Positions 53,071 to 61,115 of a DNA stretch of 61,115 nt are shown here, in pieces. Where the stretch lies: contig NZ_RPFJ01000049.1 of the NCBI RefSeq assembly GCF_003813905.1, positions 1 through 61,115 of the forward strand, given 5' to 3'. The first letter of the stretch is position 1. Each line of letters opens with the position of its first letter. The position numbers and the translations under genes are program-made. The notes under the pieces are model-generated. The model did no database searches, had not been told where the DNA came from, and saw nothing but the letters and a program-made list of their open reading frames with translations. This DNA is from Aureibaculum marinum (GTDB taxonomy: Bacteria > Bacteroidota > Bacteroidia > Flavobacteriales > Flavobacteriaceae).

Positions 53071-53697
53071 TTAACGAGTAGGTATTAAACATTTATTATT
53101 GTCCCACTTCCCTTTTAATATATCATGGGGTATAATTTGACCTTGGCAATCTAAGAAATTACCAAAATTATCTTTTTTTAACATTCTTAATTTACCTTGA
53201 CGGATAGCGTCTAATAAATGGTTTATAATTATTTTTTTTGAAGCGTTTTTATATTTTTTACCAACTGTAGCACCAACTGAATTATTATAAAGATCCATAT
53301 CAGAAGAAGGTTTATCAGGTAACAAGCCATCCTCCAACTTTCTATTTAAATAAGATTGGTAATTTCCTTTTTCATGAGCTCTACCTAAACTAAGAGCTGC
53401 ATTTTTACCAATAACTTGTGCTGATCTTGCCATCCAGAAACTATGTTTAAAAGCATCCAATTGCCCTCCATTATTATCGCTTCCAATTATATTTTCTTTG
53501 GCTATAGAATCAGTAACAACTAAAACTTCTTTTGAAATTTGATAGCCTTTTTTTGCCTTAAAAGGATGAAAAATAGCCCAAGTTTTTTCAGGTTTTGACA
53601 ATTGAGAAAAAGACTTCTTTAATTTCGGTGAGCAATTGGCAAATAAAGCAATTGTGAAAGAATAGAACAGAATTTTCTTAACTGTTGTAATTTGCAT
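53071..53697 (-). CDS. Lipoprotein with DUF6973-like domain
   Basis: 208 residues, lipoprotein signal ending LFANC (Cys22). The conserved block DNNGGQLDAFKHSFWMARSA and SLGRAHEKGNYQSYLN, then MDLYNNSVGATVGKKY, match the DUF6973 family as I recall it. These conserved His/Asp residues could be catalytic, but no function is established. Its ATG follows the M28 peptidase stop by 1 bp, so the two form an operon. Confidence 0.75.
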   Translation of the reverse strand: MQITTVKKILFYSFTIALFANCSPKLKKSFSQLSKPEKTWAIFHPFKAKKGYQISKEVLVVTDSIAKENIIGSDNNGGQLDAFKHSFWMARSAQVIGKNAALSLGRAHEKGNYQSYLNRKLEDGLLPDKPSSDMDLYNNSVGATVGKKYKNASKKIIINHLLDAIRQGKLRMLKKDNFGNFLDCQGQIIPHDILKGKWDNNKCLIPTR

Positions 53698-53698
53698 A

Positions 53699-55408
53699 CT
53701 ATTTTAGTAATTTAATATAATTTTCCGTTTGTTTATCTAATTGCATTTTCGCTTTTTTTATAGCTCTATTTAGTTTAGTATTTGGGGTATTGCTCATATC
53801 TTTTAGTGATTCGAATGATTTTTGATACCAAGTATTCCATGCCGATAAAATTTTAATTTCTTCTAAAAAATCATTGCCTTCAGCGATAGATTTCTGCGAC
53901 AATAAAAACTCATTTTTAAGTCGTATTTCTGCTTTGGTTTTTATATTTCTTAATTCTTTTAATGCAGTTTTAGTATTTGCATTTAACAAAGTAAAAGCAC
54001 TTGCTAATGCAGCAGTACCTACATTTTTTAAAGTTTCTTTAGAAACCTTATCTATTCTATCATTATCAGTATGATAAAACTGATCTGTAAAATGCCACAA
54101 CAACAATCCAGGAATATCAGCTTTTAAAAATGGAGTATGATCACTACCTCCTTCAAAAGGATTGGTATTTACCACCCAATTAGCAAACTTACCTTGTTTT
54201 TCAAAAACACTTACTATAAAATCATTTAAATAATGAGGTTTCATATCTTCTAGTGTTAAAGGTCTTCCACCCCACTCTGAATGTTTATCATTTCCTCGTG
54301 TCCATATTGCACTTGGATCTGGCATTTTTTCAATTAAAAAAGAACCTCCTGTTAGGGCTGTATTTTCACCCACCATGTCTAAACTAATTCCCCATTTTAT
54401 AGTTGATGCTCTAAGACTATCTTCTTTAATGTATCGTTGAGTAGAGATAATTTCGTCTCCCCATAAAAAAGTTAATGTTCTGTCTAGTGGTATTTTTTTA
54501 TCCTTTACAAATTTGGCAGCCAACTGTGCCATTTCTAATTGAACACCTACTCCAGAAGCATTATCATTTGCCCCCGGCTCTTGAACATGAGCACTAAAAA
54601 CCAACCTTTCTTCTGGGGTTACATTTCCTTTTATATCAGCAACAATAGTAAGCTCTTCTGAAGGATAAATTTTTGTATTTACAACTGCTTTTACTTTAAC
54701 TTTTCCACGCTCTAAAGCTTTTATTAATCTTTCTTTTGCTTGATAAGATAAAGCCATACCCCATATATTTTTTTCATTATAGGGAATACTTCTAAATTGT
54801 ATAGAAGTACTATTTTTTTCTGGTTGTAAATAAGCTGGCATATTATAGGTTAACATGCCTAAAGCTCCATTTTTCAATGCTGTTTTATATAATCTATAAG
54901 GACTCATTTCTGCAAAAACTACCTTACCTTTTATGTCTATTTTTTCTAATAACTCTAGATCTTTTATATAGACGACTTCAGCGACAACACCACCTTTTGG
55001 AGTTGATGCAGAGTTTAAATATGTCATATTTCTATTGGTAGAAGACTCTAACAATGGCATATCTTCACCTACTATAGTTAACCTAGCATCAATAGGTTGC
55101 CATGTAGGGTTCTTCAATGGTCTTTTTTCAATTCTATAGGTAAACCTATCAGTTTCCTTAGCATTACTTTCTAAAACATAACCAGAGTTTTCAAGTGTTG
55201 TTGCAATATGATAAATACTTTTATTAAATCCCTCATTACCAACAACTCGCCAAAACTGCTCTACAAATACAGTAGTTTTATAGGCTTGATTCCCAGTAAA
55301 TTCATCTCTTACTAAAGATAAATATTCTGATACATCAGTTTTAGTATTTTGAGAAAAGCCCATTCCAAAAGAAAGGAAGATAATACCAAAAATTAAATTT
55401 CTAATCAT
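53699..55408 (-). CDS. M28-family metallopeptidase, secreted
   Basis: I set the start at the ATG at 55408 (MIRNLIFGIIFLSFGMGFSQ, a signal peptide). The open frame continues to 55693, but that part runs antisense into pepP and has no signal. About 569 residues: a PA-like insert (about 110-260) and a zinc aminopeptidase domain with SAHVQEPGANDNASGVG, LTFLWGDEI, GGSDHTPF and HTDNDRIDKVS. Family metal ligands are recognisable, but the usual H-x-D is H-V-Q and the usual E-E pair is D-E. It probably removes N-terminal residues from peptides outside the cytoplasm. In operon with the DUF6973-like gene. Confidence 0.85.
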   Translation of the reverse strand: MIRNLIFGIIFLSFGMGFSQNTKTDVSEYLSLVRDEFTGNQAYKTTVFVEQFWRVVGNEGFNKSIYHIATTLENSGYVLESNAKETDRFTYRIEKRPLKNPTWQPIDARLTIVGEDMPLLESSTNRNMTYLNSASTPKGGVVAEVVYIKDLELLEKIDIKGKVVFAEMSPYRLYKTALKNGALGMLTYNMPAYLQPEKNSTSIQFRSIPYNEKNIWGMALSYQAKERLIKALERGKVKVKAVVNTKIYPSEELTIVADIKGNVTPEERLVFSAHVQEPGANDNASGVGVQLEMAQLAAKFVKDKKIPLDRTLTFLWGDEIISTQRYIKEDSLRASTIKWGISLDMVGENTALTGGSFLIEKMPDPSAIWTRGNDKHSEWGGRPLTLEDMKPHYLNDFIVSVFEKQGKFANWVVNTNPFEGGSDHTPFLKADIPGLLLWHFTDQFYHTDNDRIDKVSKETLKNVGTAALASAFTLLNANTKTALKELRNIKTKAEIRLKNEFLLSQKSIAEGNDFLEEIKILSAWNTWYQKSFESLKDMSNTPNTKLNRAIKKAKMQLDKQTENYIKLLK

Positions 55409-55477
55409 AGTTAAAAAATTATAAGCGAAAACTACTAAATTAATATGAAATGCACCTCTAAACTCTATAAGATTTAA

Positions 55478-55485
55478 TAAATTTG
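55478..55485 (+). promoter_or_regulatory. -7 box of pepP
   Basis: TAAATTTG, a perfect TAnnTTTG match 28 bp before the ATG at 55514. Confidence 0.45.
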
Positions 55486-55513
55486 TAAGATTAACTTTAC
55501 AAAATATAGATGT

Positions 55514-56806
55514 ATGAAATATCATCCTATTGACAACAGGCTTTTTATAAAAAATCGTAAAAACTTTATGGCTCAAATGAAACCAAGCAGCCTTGCAGTT
55601 TTTAATTCTAACGATATTTATCCTATAAGTGCAGACAGCACTATGCCATTTCAACAGCACCGAGACATTTTTTATCTTAGTGGTGTTGACCAAGAAGAAA
55701 GCATTTTAGTGTTATTTCCAGATGCACCAAAAGAAAACCATAGAGAAATACTCTTTTTAAAAGAAACCAATGAACATATTGCAATTTGGGAAGGTGAAAA
55801 ACTTACAAAAGAAGCCGCTTTTAAAACGAGTGGCATTAAAACCGTTTATTGGTTACAAGACCTAGAAAAGGTAATGTTTGAGTTAATGACACAATGCGAT
55901 ACTGTTTATATTAACACTAACGAACATTATAGAGCTTCGGTAGAAACTGAAACTCGTGAAGACCGATTTACAAAATGGTTAAAAGACAAATATCCTGCAC
56001 ATGCGGTAGCTAAAAGCAACCCTATATTACAACGTTTACGCTCTGTAAAAGACCAAATTGAAATCGATTTAATACAACAAGCTTGTACTATTACAGAAAA
56101 AGGTTTTAGACGTGTACTAAATTTTACAAAACCTGGGGTTTGGGAGTATGAAATTGAAGCAGAATTTATGCACGAATTTCTTATAAATAGATCTAAAGGA
56201 TTTGCCTACACTCCTATTATTGGGTCTGGTAACAATGCAAACGTATTGCATTATATAGAAAATAACCAACAGTGTAAAGATGGGGAATTAATATTAATTG
56301 ATGCAGCTGCTGAGTATGCTAATTACTCCAGTGACATGACACGTACCATCCCTGTTTCTGGAAAATTTAGCCAAAGACAAAAAGATGTATATAACGCTGT
56401 AAATCGTGTAAAAAACGAGGCTACAAAAATGCTTGTTCCCGGAACTGATTGGGCCGAATATCACAAAGAAGTTGGTAAAATAATGACTTCTGAATTGCTT
56501 GGATTAAAATTGTTAGACAAAGCAGATGTTGAGAATGAAAATCCTGATTGGCCAGCCTATAAAAAATATTTTATGCACGGTACTTCTCATCATTTAGGGT
56601 TAGATACTCATGATTATGGTATTTTAACTGAACCTATGCAGGCAAATATGGTTTTTACTGTTGAACCAGGCATTTATATACCTGATGAAGGATTTGGTAT
56701 TCGATTAGAAGATGATGTGGTTATTCAAGAACATGGAGAACCTTTAAATCTGATGAAAAATATTCCAATTGAAGCAGAAGAAATTGAGGATTTGATGAAC
56801 AAATAA
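55514..56806 (+). CDS. pepP: Xaa-Pro aminopeptidase (aminopeptidase P)
   Basis: 430 residues, cytosolic. It removes the first residue from peptides with proline second. An N-terminal creatinase-like domain (about 1-165, FQQHRDIFYLSGVDQEES) precedes the pita-bread domain. Metal ligands are D263, D274 (SSDMTRT), H359 (HGTSHHLGLDTHD), E384 (FTVEPGIYIPDEG) and E399 (GIRLEDD), all intact. Divergent from the M28 peptidase. Confidence 0.96.
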   Translation: MKYHPIDNRLFIKNRKNFMAQMKPSSLAVFNSNDIYPISADSTMPFQQHRDIFYLSGVDQEESILVLFPDAPKENHREILFLKETNEHIAIWEGEKLTKEAAFKTSGIKTVYWLQDLEKVMFELMTQCDTVYINTNEHYRASVETETREDRFTKWLKDKYPAHAVAKSNPILQRLRSVKDQIEIDLIQQACTITEKGFRRVLNFTKPGVWEYEIEAEFMHEFLINRSKGFAYTPIIGSGNNANVLHYIENNQQCKDGELILIDAAAEYANYSSDMTRTIPVSGKFSQRQKDVYNAVNRVKNEATKMLVPGTDWAEYHKEVGKIMTSELLGLKLLDKADVENENPDWPAYKKYFMHGTSHHLGLDTHDYGILTEPMQANMVFTVEPGIYIPDEGFGIRLEDDVVIQEHGEPLNLMKNIPIEAEEIEDLMNK

Positions 56807-56865
56807 AACCCAATACATCCTAATTTTAAATAAAAAACAAGGAGGTATTGAAGTAAAATTCATTA

Positions 56866-56911
56866 CAAAAACACCTCAAAAGGATTTAAAAATCCTTTTG
56901 AGGTGTTTTTT
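56866..56911. terminator. Strong bidirectional terminator after pepP
   Basis: A stem of about 20 bp (core CACCTCAAAAGGAT/ATCCTTTTGAGGTG) with a 6-nt loop and a T-run after it and an A-run before it. It separates the convergent pepP and saccharopine-dehydrogenase-like genes. Confidence 0.9.
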
Positions 56912-56959
56912 ACTTTTTTAACATGCCATATCAGCAATTAAATAGAAAATAACTAAAGT

Positions 56960-58102
56960 TTACACCTCTCCATAAACGCGTTTAACAAACGCTCCATTTA
57001 AAAATGTGCTAGCATCCAATTGACTTTGAAGAGTAATCCCTTTTGGTTTATTTTCTAACAACCAATGAATAGATTGTACTAAAGGAGCTGCCGTTGTAGT
57101 TTGTATAGCTCTGAGCAAATGTTTACCAACCTTTTGGGGTTTTATATGCTTAGAAATTTCCTGTCTACGTAAGTTTCCTTTATCATCTTTCCCTTCTACC
57201 GCTACATAAAGTACAATTTGATCATCTTCCACAAGTGGAATTTCCGACAACATAATTTCTTGCAAATCTGTTATAATAGCATCAGAATTTTTTATCTTAT
57301 TTAGTTGCTTATCTACCCAATCATAATGGCCAGGATGACGTAATGTTTTATAATCTAGTTTTTTAACTTTACCACTTAACGCATCAGGGAGGTCAGCAGC
57401 ACCACCAGAAGTAAGATCTTCTTCATATGCAATACCATCAATAATTAGTGTAGCTCTTTCAGACAATGCAGGGAGGTTCACTTTTTTAAAATTACGAAGT
57501 GCAATACACTCTTTTACATATTCAGTTGCCACACCAATAGGACTCCAAGTAAAACCATAATAATGAGGAGCAACTGCATTTGTAGTCAAAGCTCCAACTT
57601 TAAACTCAAGACAATCTACTTCTGCTACATTATATTGATTACAAAATTGTTGAAACATATAATTTGCCAACACATCAATATAACCAGGAGCCAAACCTGT
57701 TTGTAATACAAAACCTGTATTAGAAGTTTTTCCTATTTCTAAAATTTGATTTGTTTCTGCAACATATTCTGTAAGGTTAGCATAATAAAGGTTAAAATCT
57801 ATGGAAAATTGTGCCATTTTTGGAGCCAATTTACCAGGCAAACAATCTAATAAAGCATCTCCTTTATTAAAAATAGACTTCATTTCTTCAGTAATTTCTT
57901 CTGAATTTAAATAATATGGAATTACTTTACAGTTTTTAGAAGCTCCATTTTCTATCCATTGAGCTACTTTTTTTGCTTTTTCAAAATTACAATCTCCTAT
58001 AAAAATAGTAGGGGCAACCGAACTCCATTCAGCTAAAAGAAGCCCCGCAGCTTCTGCTATTCCGCCTGCTCCAGCAATTATAATATGGTAATGTGTTTGC
58101 AT
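56960..58102 (-). CDS. Saccharopine dehydrogenase-like oxidoreductase
   Basis: Start chosen at the ATG at 58102 (MQTHYHIIIAGAGG), which places the Rossmann strand near the N-terminus as usual. ATGs at 58114 and 58141 are also possible. About 380 residues. The NAD(P)-binding IIIAGAGGIAEAAGLLLAEW, the DALLDCLPGKLAP loop and LQTGLAPGYIDVLANYMFQQ fit the saccharopine dehydrogenase/homospermidine-synthase superfamily. The substrate is unknown; lysine or polyamine metabolism are options. Confidence 0.8.
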   Translation of the reverse strand: MQTHYHIIIAGAGGIAEAAGLLLAEWSSVAPTIFIGDCNFEKAKKVAQWIENGASKNCKVIPYYLNSEEITEEMKSIFNKGDALLDCLPGKLAPKMAQFSIDFNLYYANLTEYVAETNQILEIGKTSNTGFVLQTGLAPGYIDVLANYMFQQFCNQYNVAEVDCLEFKVGALTTNAVAPHYYGFTWSPIGVATEYVKECIALRNFKKVNLPALSERATLIIDGIAYEEDLTSGGAADLPDALSGKVKKLDYKTLRHPGHYDWVDKQLNKIKNSDAIITDLQEIMLSEIPLVEDDQIVLYVAVEGKDDKGNLRRQEISKHIKPQKVGKHLLRAIQTTTAAPLVQSIHWLLENKPKGITLQSQLDASTFLNGAFVKRVYGEV

Positions 58103-58269
58103 GTTTTTTATCATTTTTATACGCAATACCAAGGTAGTCATTATTACTCAAATTTTAAGAATTACTACTAAAAAGGATAAAAGGTTGCGGCTGAAAATTT
58201 TAGACTCTTTTTTAAACAATAAAACAAAGCGTATTTACGTTAAATATTTAATCGCTAAACATATTTTTA

Positions 58270-58920
58270 TTGCAAAACACTACTTTAATATTATGTATTA
58301 AATATTTTAAGTTTGTGATACCAATTTTTCTCTTATTAGGTACCACCAAAATATGCTATGCTCAATCTCAACAAGAAGATACTAAAATTCGTGAATTAAA
58401 AAATCCAGATATTGAAGATTATGAGCAATTAGTATATGATGCTACGCAATATCTTTTAAACAATCCAATTAATGAAAAATCGGCTGATTTTGTCAGTGCT
58501 TGTAAAATTGTTAATTTTTGGATACGTCAAGATACTGGTTATGGGTTGCCTTTAGGAGGAAATTTTTATTATAAACTTACCAATACAAATCATCAACAGT
58601 TTTATTATGCGGTAAGTATGGTCCATTATTTACTAGATCAAAAAAGAAATCACAATCGTATTATAAAATGTGTTCCACAAATAGGTCAATGTTACAAAAA
58701 TCAAGAAGATGTGCAAGAAGTTCGTGTTAAGGCTGCCGAAATCTTTTTGAATTATGCTAAAAAAAGAAGAAATCGCATAAAGTTGACCGTAAGATCTAGA
58801 AAATATTTAAAACATTATAGAAAAGGTACTCTGGCACAAAAATTTAGAGACGAACTTGACGAACCTCCTATAAAAAAAGAAATTAATTCTCCGTTTATAA
58901 TCTACCTCACATCTAATTAA
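58270..58920 (+). CDS. Uncharacterised secreted protein with no ATG start
   Basis: The frame runs 216 codons from a TTG at 58270; the only other usual start is GTG at 58315. No ATG lies before the signal peptide (IPIFLLLGTTKICYA, then QSQQ). The mature part (~185 residues) has conserved-looking DYEQLVYDATQYLLNNP, FVSACKIVNFWIRQDTGY and a basic helical region (KKRRNRIKL). It is a soluble periplasmic or secreted protein of unknown function. Start uncertain; either a rare start or a recent frameshift near 58295 could explain it. Confidence 0.6.
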   Translation: MQNTTLILCIKYFKFVIPIFLLLGTTKICYAQSQQEDTKIRELKNPDIEDYEQLVYDATQYLLNNPINEKSADFVSACKIVNFWIRQDTGYGLPLGGNFYYKLTNTNHQQFYYAVSMVHYLLDQKRNHNRIIKCVPQIGQCYKNQEDVQEVRVKAAEIFLNYAKKRRNRIKLTVRSRKYLKHYRKGTLAQKFRDELDEPPIKKEINSPFIIYLTSN

Positions 58921-58977
58921 TATAAACTTCTAACTAAAAATAATTGCTTATTACTCTTATTAATCGTAATATTGCAA

Positions 58978-58995
58978 TTAAGTAATTGTACTTAA
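58978..58995. promoter_or_regulatory. Inverted repeat upstream of arsM
   Basis: TTAAGTA-ATTG-TACTTAA, perfect 7-base arms, 54 bp before the arsM ATG. It is a possible operator for an ArsR-type or other repressor, though no arsR lies nearby. Confidence 0.35.
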
Positions 58996-59049
58996 AAAAT
59001 CCTATTCTTAAAGGCTAAATCAGTTGTATAATCTCTAAAAATATTAAGC

Positions 59050-59937
59050 ATGCAAAACGAACAAGAACTAAAAAATATAGTTAAAGATAGATATACTAAA
59101 ATTGCTGAGCAAGGTAAAGTAGAAAATGCATCATCATGTTGTGGAGCAACCACATCGTCAAATAAATTTTATAATATTATGATGGACGATTATTCAGAAA
59201 CCGAAGGTTACAATGAAGATGCCGATTTAGGTTTAGGTTGTGGTTTACCAACCAAATTTGCAAAAATTAAAAAAGGAGATACCGTTATTGATTTAGGTTC
59301 TGGTGCAGGGAACGATTGTTTTGTTGCACGGCATGAAACTGGTATTGAAGGAAAAGTAATTGGTATTGATTTTACTCCAATTATGATTAAAAAAGCCCGA
59401 ACCAATGCTGAAAAACTAGGCTATAACAATGTTGAATTTAGAGAAGGTGATATTGACAACATGCCTGTTAACGATAATGTAGCTGATGTAATTGTAAGCA
59501 ATTGCGTATTAAATCTGGTACCAAACAAGCAAAAAGTGATTGCCGAGATCTATAGAACTTTAAAACCAAGTGGACATTTTAGTATTTCTGACATTGTTCT
59601 AGTTGGCCATTTACCTGAAGCATTAAAAAACGATGCTGAGATGTATGCTGGCTGTGTTGCAGGAGCCATTCAAAAAGAAGACTACTTACAATTTATTAGC
59701 AATCAAGGTTTTAAAAATATAAAAATTCAAAAAGAAAAGCCCATTGTTATACCCAATGATATACTTGACAAATATTTAACTCCAGAAGAAGTTACTAATT
59801 TTAATAATGGAACTACTGGAATTTTTAGCATTACAGTTTACGCAGAAAAACCAAAACAAGCACAAGAAAAGCCAAAACTAAAACTTTCTGAAATTCAATC
59901 TAGCTCATGCTGTGGCCCTAATAGTGATTGTTGTTAA
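59050..59937 (+). CDS. arsM: Arsenite S-adenosylmethionine methyltransferase
   Basis: 295 residues. It methylates As(III) to volatile or less toxic methylarsenicals. The SAM motif VIDLGSGAGNDCFVARHETG is followed by IGIDFTP. The three As(III)-binding cysteines are C64 (GLGCGLP), C152 (SNCVLNLVP) and C202 (YAGCVAGA). N-terminal SSCCGA and C-terminal CCGPNSDCC cysteine clusters are also present. Length and order match bacterial ArsM. No arsR, arsB or arsC is next to it. Confidence 0.95.
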   Translation: MQNEQELKNIVKDRYTKIAEQGKVENASSCCGATTSSNKFYNIMMDDYSETEGYNEDADLGLGCGLPTKFAKIKKGDTVIDLGSGAGNDCFVARHETGIEGKVIGIDFTPIMIKKARTNAEKLGYNNVEFREGDIDNMPVNDNVADVIVSNCVLNLVPNKQKVIAEIYRTLKPSGHFSISDIVLVGHLPEALKNDAEMYAGCVAGAIQKEDYLQFISNQGFKNIKIQKEKPIVIPNDILDKYLTPEEVTNFNNGTTGIFSITVYAEKPKQAQEKPKLKLSEIQSSSCCGPNSDCC

Positions 59938-60088
59938 TGCAACTACTGTTTATAAATAAAAAGTAACATCGCTTTACTAGTAAACAGAACTAGTAATTCG
60001 CATTAAAGTTGTTTTATATAAAAATAAATATTACATTTAACTACTTACAAAACAATTAAATACATACAATTAGCTTAAAAAAAAGATT

Positions 60089-60832
60089 ATGAATACTTTT
60101 AAAATTCCTCAGAAAAATAAGAACATAATTTCCTTAGCAGCTTTACTTTTTTGTATATTTTTTACTTTAGCAAGTACTGCTCAAAACCTTATTGGAGCTT
60201 GGGAAAACTACAATACCCTTGATGATGGAAATCAAGTTAAAAATGTTATAATTTATTCAGATGGCTTTTATGCTATAAGTACATACCATGCAAAAACAGG
60301 TAAATTTATAAGTACCAAAGGAGGCAGTTGGAAATTAAAAGACAATACCCTGTCACAACAGATAGAATTTGACACTCAAAAACCTGAAAATGTTGGTACT
60401 AAAAAAAGTTTTACTATTGCTATAACGGACACTACACTAGCGATTACAGACTCCAACACAAAATATACCAGAATAGATGACGGAACACCTGGCAAACTAA
60501 AAGGAGCCTGGCTAATGTCTGGTAGAGTAAGAGATGGTAAAACACAACAACGAGATACTAACAGACCAAGAAAAACAATGAAAATATTGTCGGGAACTCG
60601 TTTTCAATGGATTGCTTACAATACAGAAACAAAGCAATTTATGGGTACGGGTGGCGGAACCTATACCACCCAAGATGGTAAATACACCGAGAATATTAAA
60701 TTCTTTTCAAGAGACGATACCAGAGTAGGCAATAGCTTACAATTTAATTACGAATTAAAAGAAGGCCATTGGCACCATTCAGGATTATCTAGCAAAGGAG
60801 ACCCAATACACGAAATTTGGAGTAAAAGATAA
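60089..60832 (+). CDS. Uncharacterised secreted protein with two lipocalin-like repeats
   Basis: 247 residues with a signal peptide (LAALLFCIFFTLASTAQN). The mature part looks like an internal duplication: residues ~34-130 (LIGAWENYN, YAISTYHAKTGKFISTKGGS) and ~137-245 (LKGAWLMSG, WIAYNTETKQFMGTGGGTY) share the GAW opening, a [WY].Y.T/K.G/Q.F motif and a following G-rich strand. The beta-rich pattern suggests a lipocalin-like fold. No function can be assigned. Followed by an intrinsic terminator. Confidence 0.7.
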   Translation: MNTFKIPQKNKNIISLAALLFCIFFTLASTAQNLIGAWENYNTLDDGNQVKNVIIYSDGFYAISTYHAKTGKFISTKGGSWKLKDNTLSQQIEFDTQKPENVGTKKSFTIAITDTTLAITDSNTKYTRIDDGTPGKLKGAWLMSGRVRDGKTQQRDTNRPRKTMKILSGTRFQWIAYNTETKQFMGTGGGTYTTQDGKYTENIKFFSRDDTRVGNSLQFNYELKEGHWHHSGLSSKGDPIHEIWSKR

Positions 60833-60948
60833 GAAACAATATAGTTACCCAAATAATGCGTATTAAAATAAATAATTTAGGTTCTGTTTAAAAATGTAAT
60901 AGACAAAAAAATAGTATAGTTGCAAATTGTTTATTTACTAAATGCTAA

Positions 60949-60990
60949 AAAACCCAAATTAAGCTAAACTTAATTTGGGTTTTCTTTTTG
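60949..60990 (+). terminator. Intrinsic terminator
   Basis: A 15-bp perfect stem, AAAACCCAAATTAAG with CTTAATTTGGGTTTT around a 5-nt loop, followed by CTTTTTG. It lies 117 bp beyond the stop of the secreted repeat protein. Confidence 0.8.
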
Positions 60991-60998
60991 TATTTTGT

Positions 60999-61031
60999 TT
61001 ATCCGTTACTTAACGGTTAAGTAACGGATAA
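60999..61031. repeat. 33-bp near-perfect palindrome
   Basis: Two 16-base arms around a single G at 61015, with the unit CCGTTA/TAACGG present three times (61003-61008, 61011-61016 region and 61022-61027). It lies 15 bp after a terminator and 84 bp before the window edge. It may be a regulator site for the next gene, a second hairpin or a recombination site. Confidence 0.6.
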
Positions 61032-61115
61032 TCTTTTAGTACACCTATGCAGAACATCAATAATTATAAGGGTTTTTATTAAATTTTCAAAAAAATTATT
61101 ATATTTAAAGCCATA

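Noticed and set aside
55409-55693. 95-residue N-terminal extension of the M28 peptidase
   Set aside because: It precedes a normal signal peptide and runs antisense into the start of pepP, so it is only an open frame by chance.
59973-59984. TTTACTAGTAAA palindrome upstream of the gene at 60089
   Set aside because: Twelve bases of A/T-rich symmetry are expected by chance in DNA of this composition, and it is 105 bp from the start with no promoter around it.
1-61115. CRISPR array, tRNA, transposase or prophage genes
   Set aside because: I found no spaced direct repeats, no tRNA-like cloverleaf or T-loop motif, and no transposase, integrase or phage structural gene.

Overview
The window is AT-rich chromosomal DNA from a member of the Bacteroidota, most likely a marine Flavobacteriaceae. 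The evidence is two SusC/SusD pairs, many lipoproteins with Bacteroidota-style lipoboxes, and Bacteroidota-type promoters (TAnnTTTG -7 boxes, little Shine-Dalgarno). A FecR/ECF/TonB-receptor trio, a mitochondrial-type aconitase and a tpiA-prmA-clpS block point the same way. I see no tRNA, rRNA, CRISPR array or insertion sequence.

Positions 1-22,900 are a polysaccharide-utilisation locus. They hold a truncated secreted protein of tandem ~100-residue repeats, a LacZ-type GH2 enzyme with a LamG domain inserted in its catalytic region, and a divergent GH3 lipoprotein. A leftward operon follows: susC1-susD1-susC2-susD2-DUF1735-type lipoprotein-Ig-repeat/CBM lipoprotein. A Nudix-type regulator lies divergent from susC1, and a LacI-type regulator lies next to it. 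Two nearly identical 21-bp palindromes stand upstream of the repeat protein and of susC1, 19.5 kb apart, and suggest one regulon.

Positions 22,900-29,400 are a hexuronate module: a TRAP transporter (dctP-dctQ-dctM), uronate isomerase, mannonate dehydratase and an SDR-type fructuronate reductase. Perfect CG-centred palindromes sit just upstream of the -7 boxes of both transcripts. The likely logic is that a galactose- and uronate-containing glycan is bound and imported by the Sus systems and trimmed by GH2/GH3. The released uronates would then enter through the TRAP system and be converted to 2-keto-3-deoxygluconate. No endo-acting lyase or hydrolase is visible, so the glycan cannot be named.

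Positions 29,400-30,240 are a gene-free gap with a candidate structured RNA on the minus strand. Positions 30,241-34,327 are an ECF sigma/FecR/STN-receptor surface-signalling cassette.

Positions 34,400-61,115 are mostly core genes (aconitase, clpS, prmA, tpiA, pyrF, der, pepP). Mixed in are an MFS exporter, a large outer-membrane barrel protein, a haem-binding dehydrogenase-like lipoprotein, a PqqB-like hydrolase with two TPM-domain proteins, a KefB-type antiporter, an M28 peptidase, a saccharopine-dehydrogenase-like enzyme, a solitary arsM and several uncharacterised secreted proteins. The window ends beside a 33-bp near-perfect palindrome.
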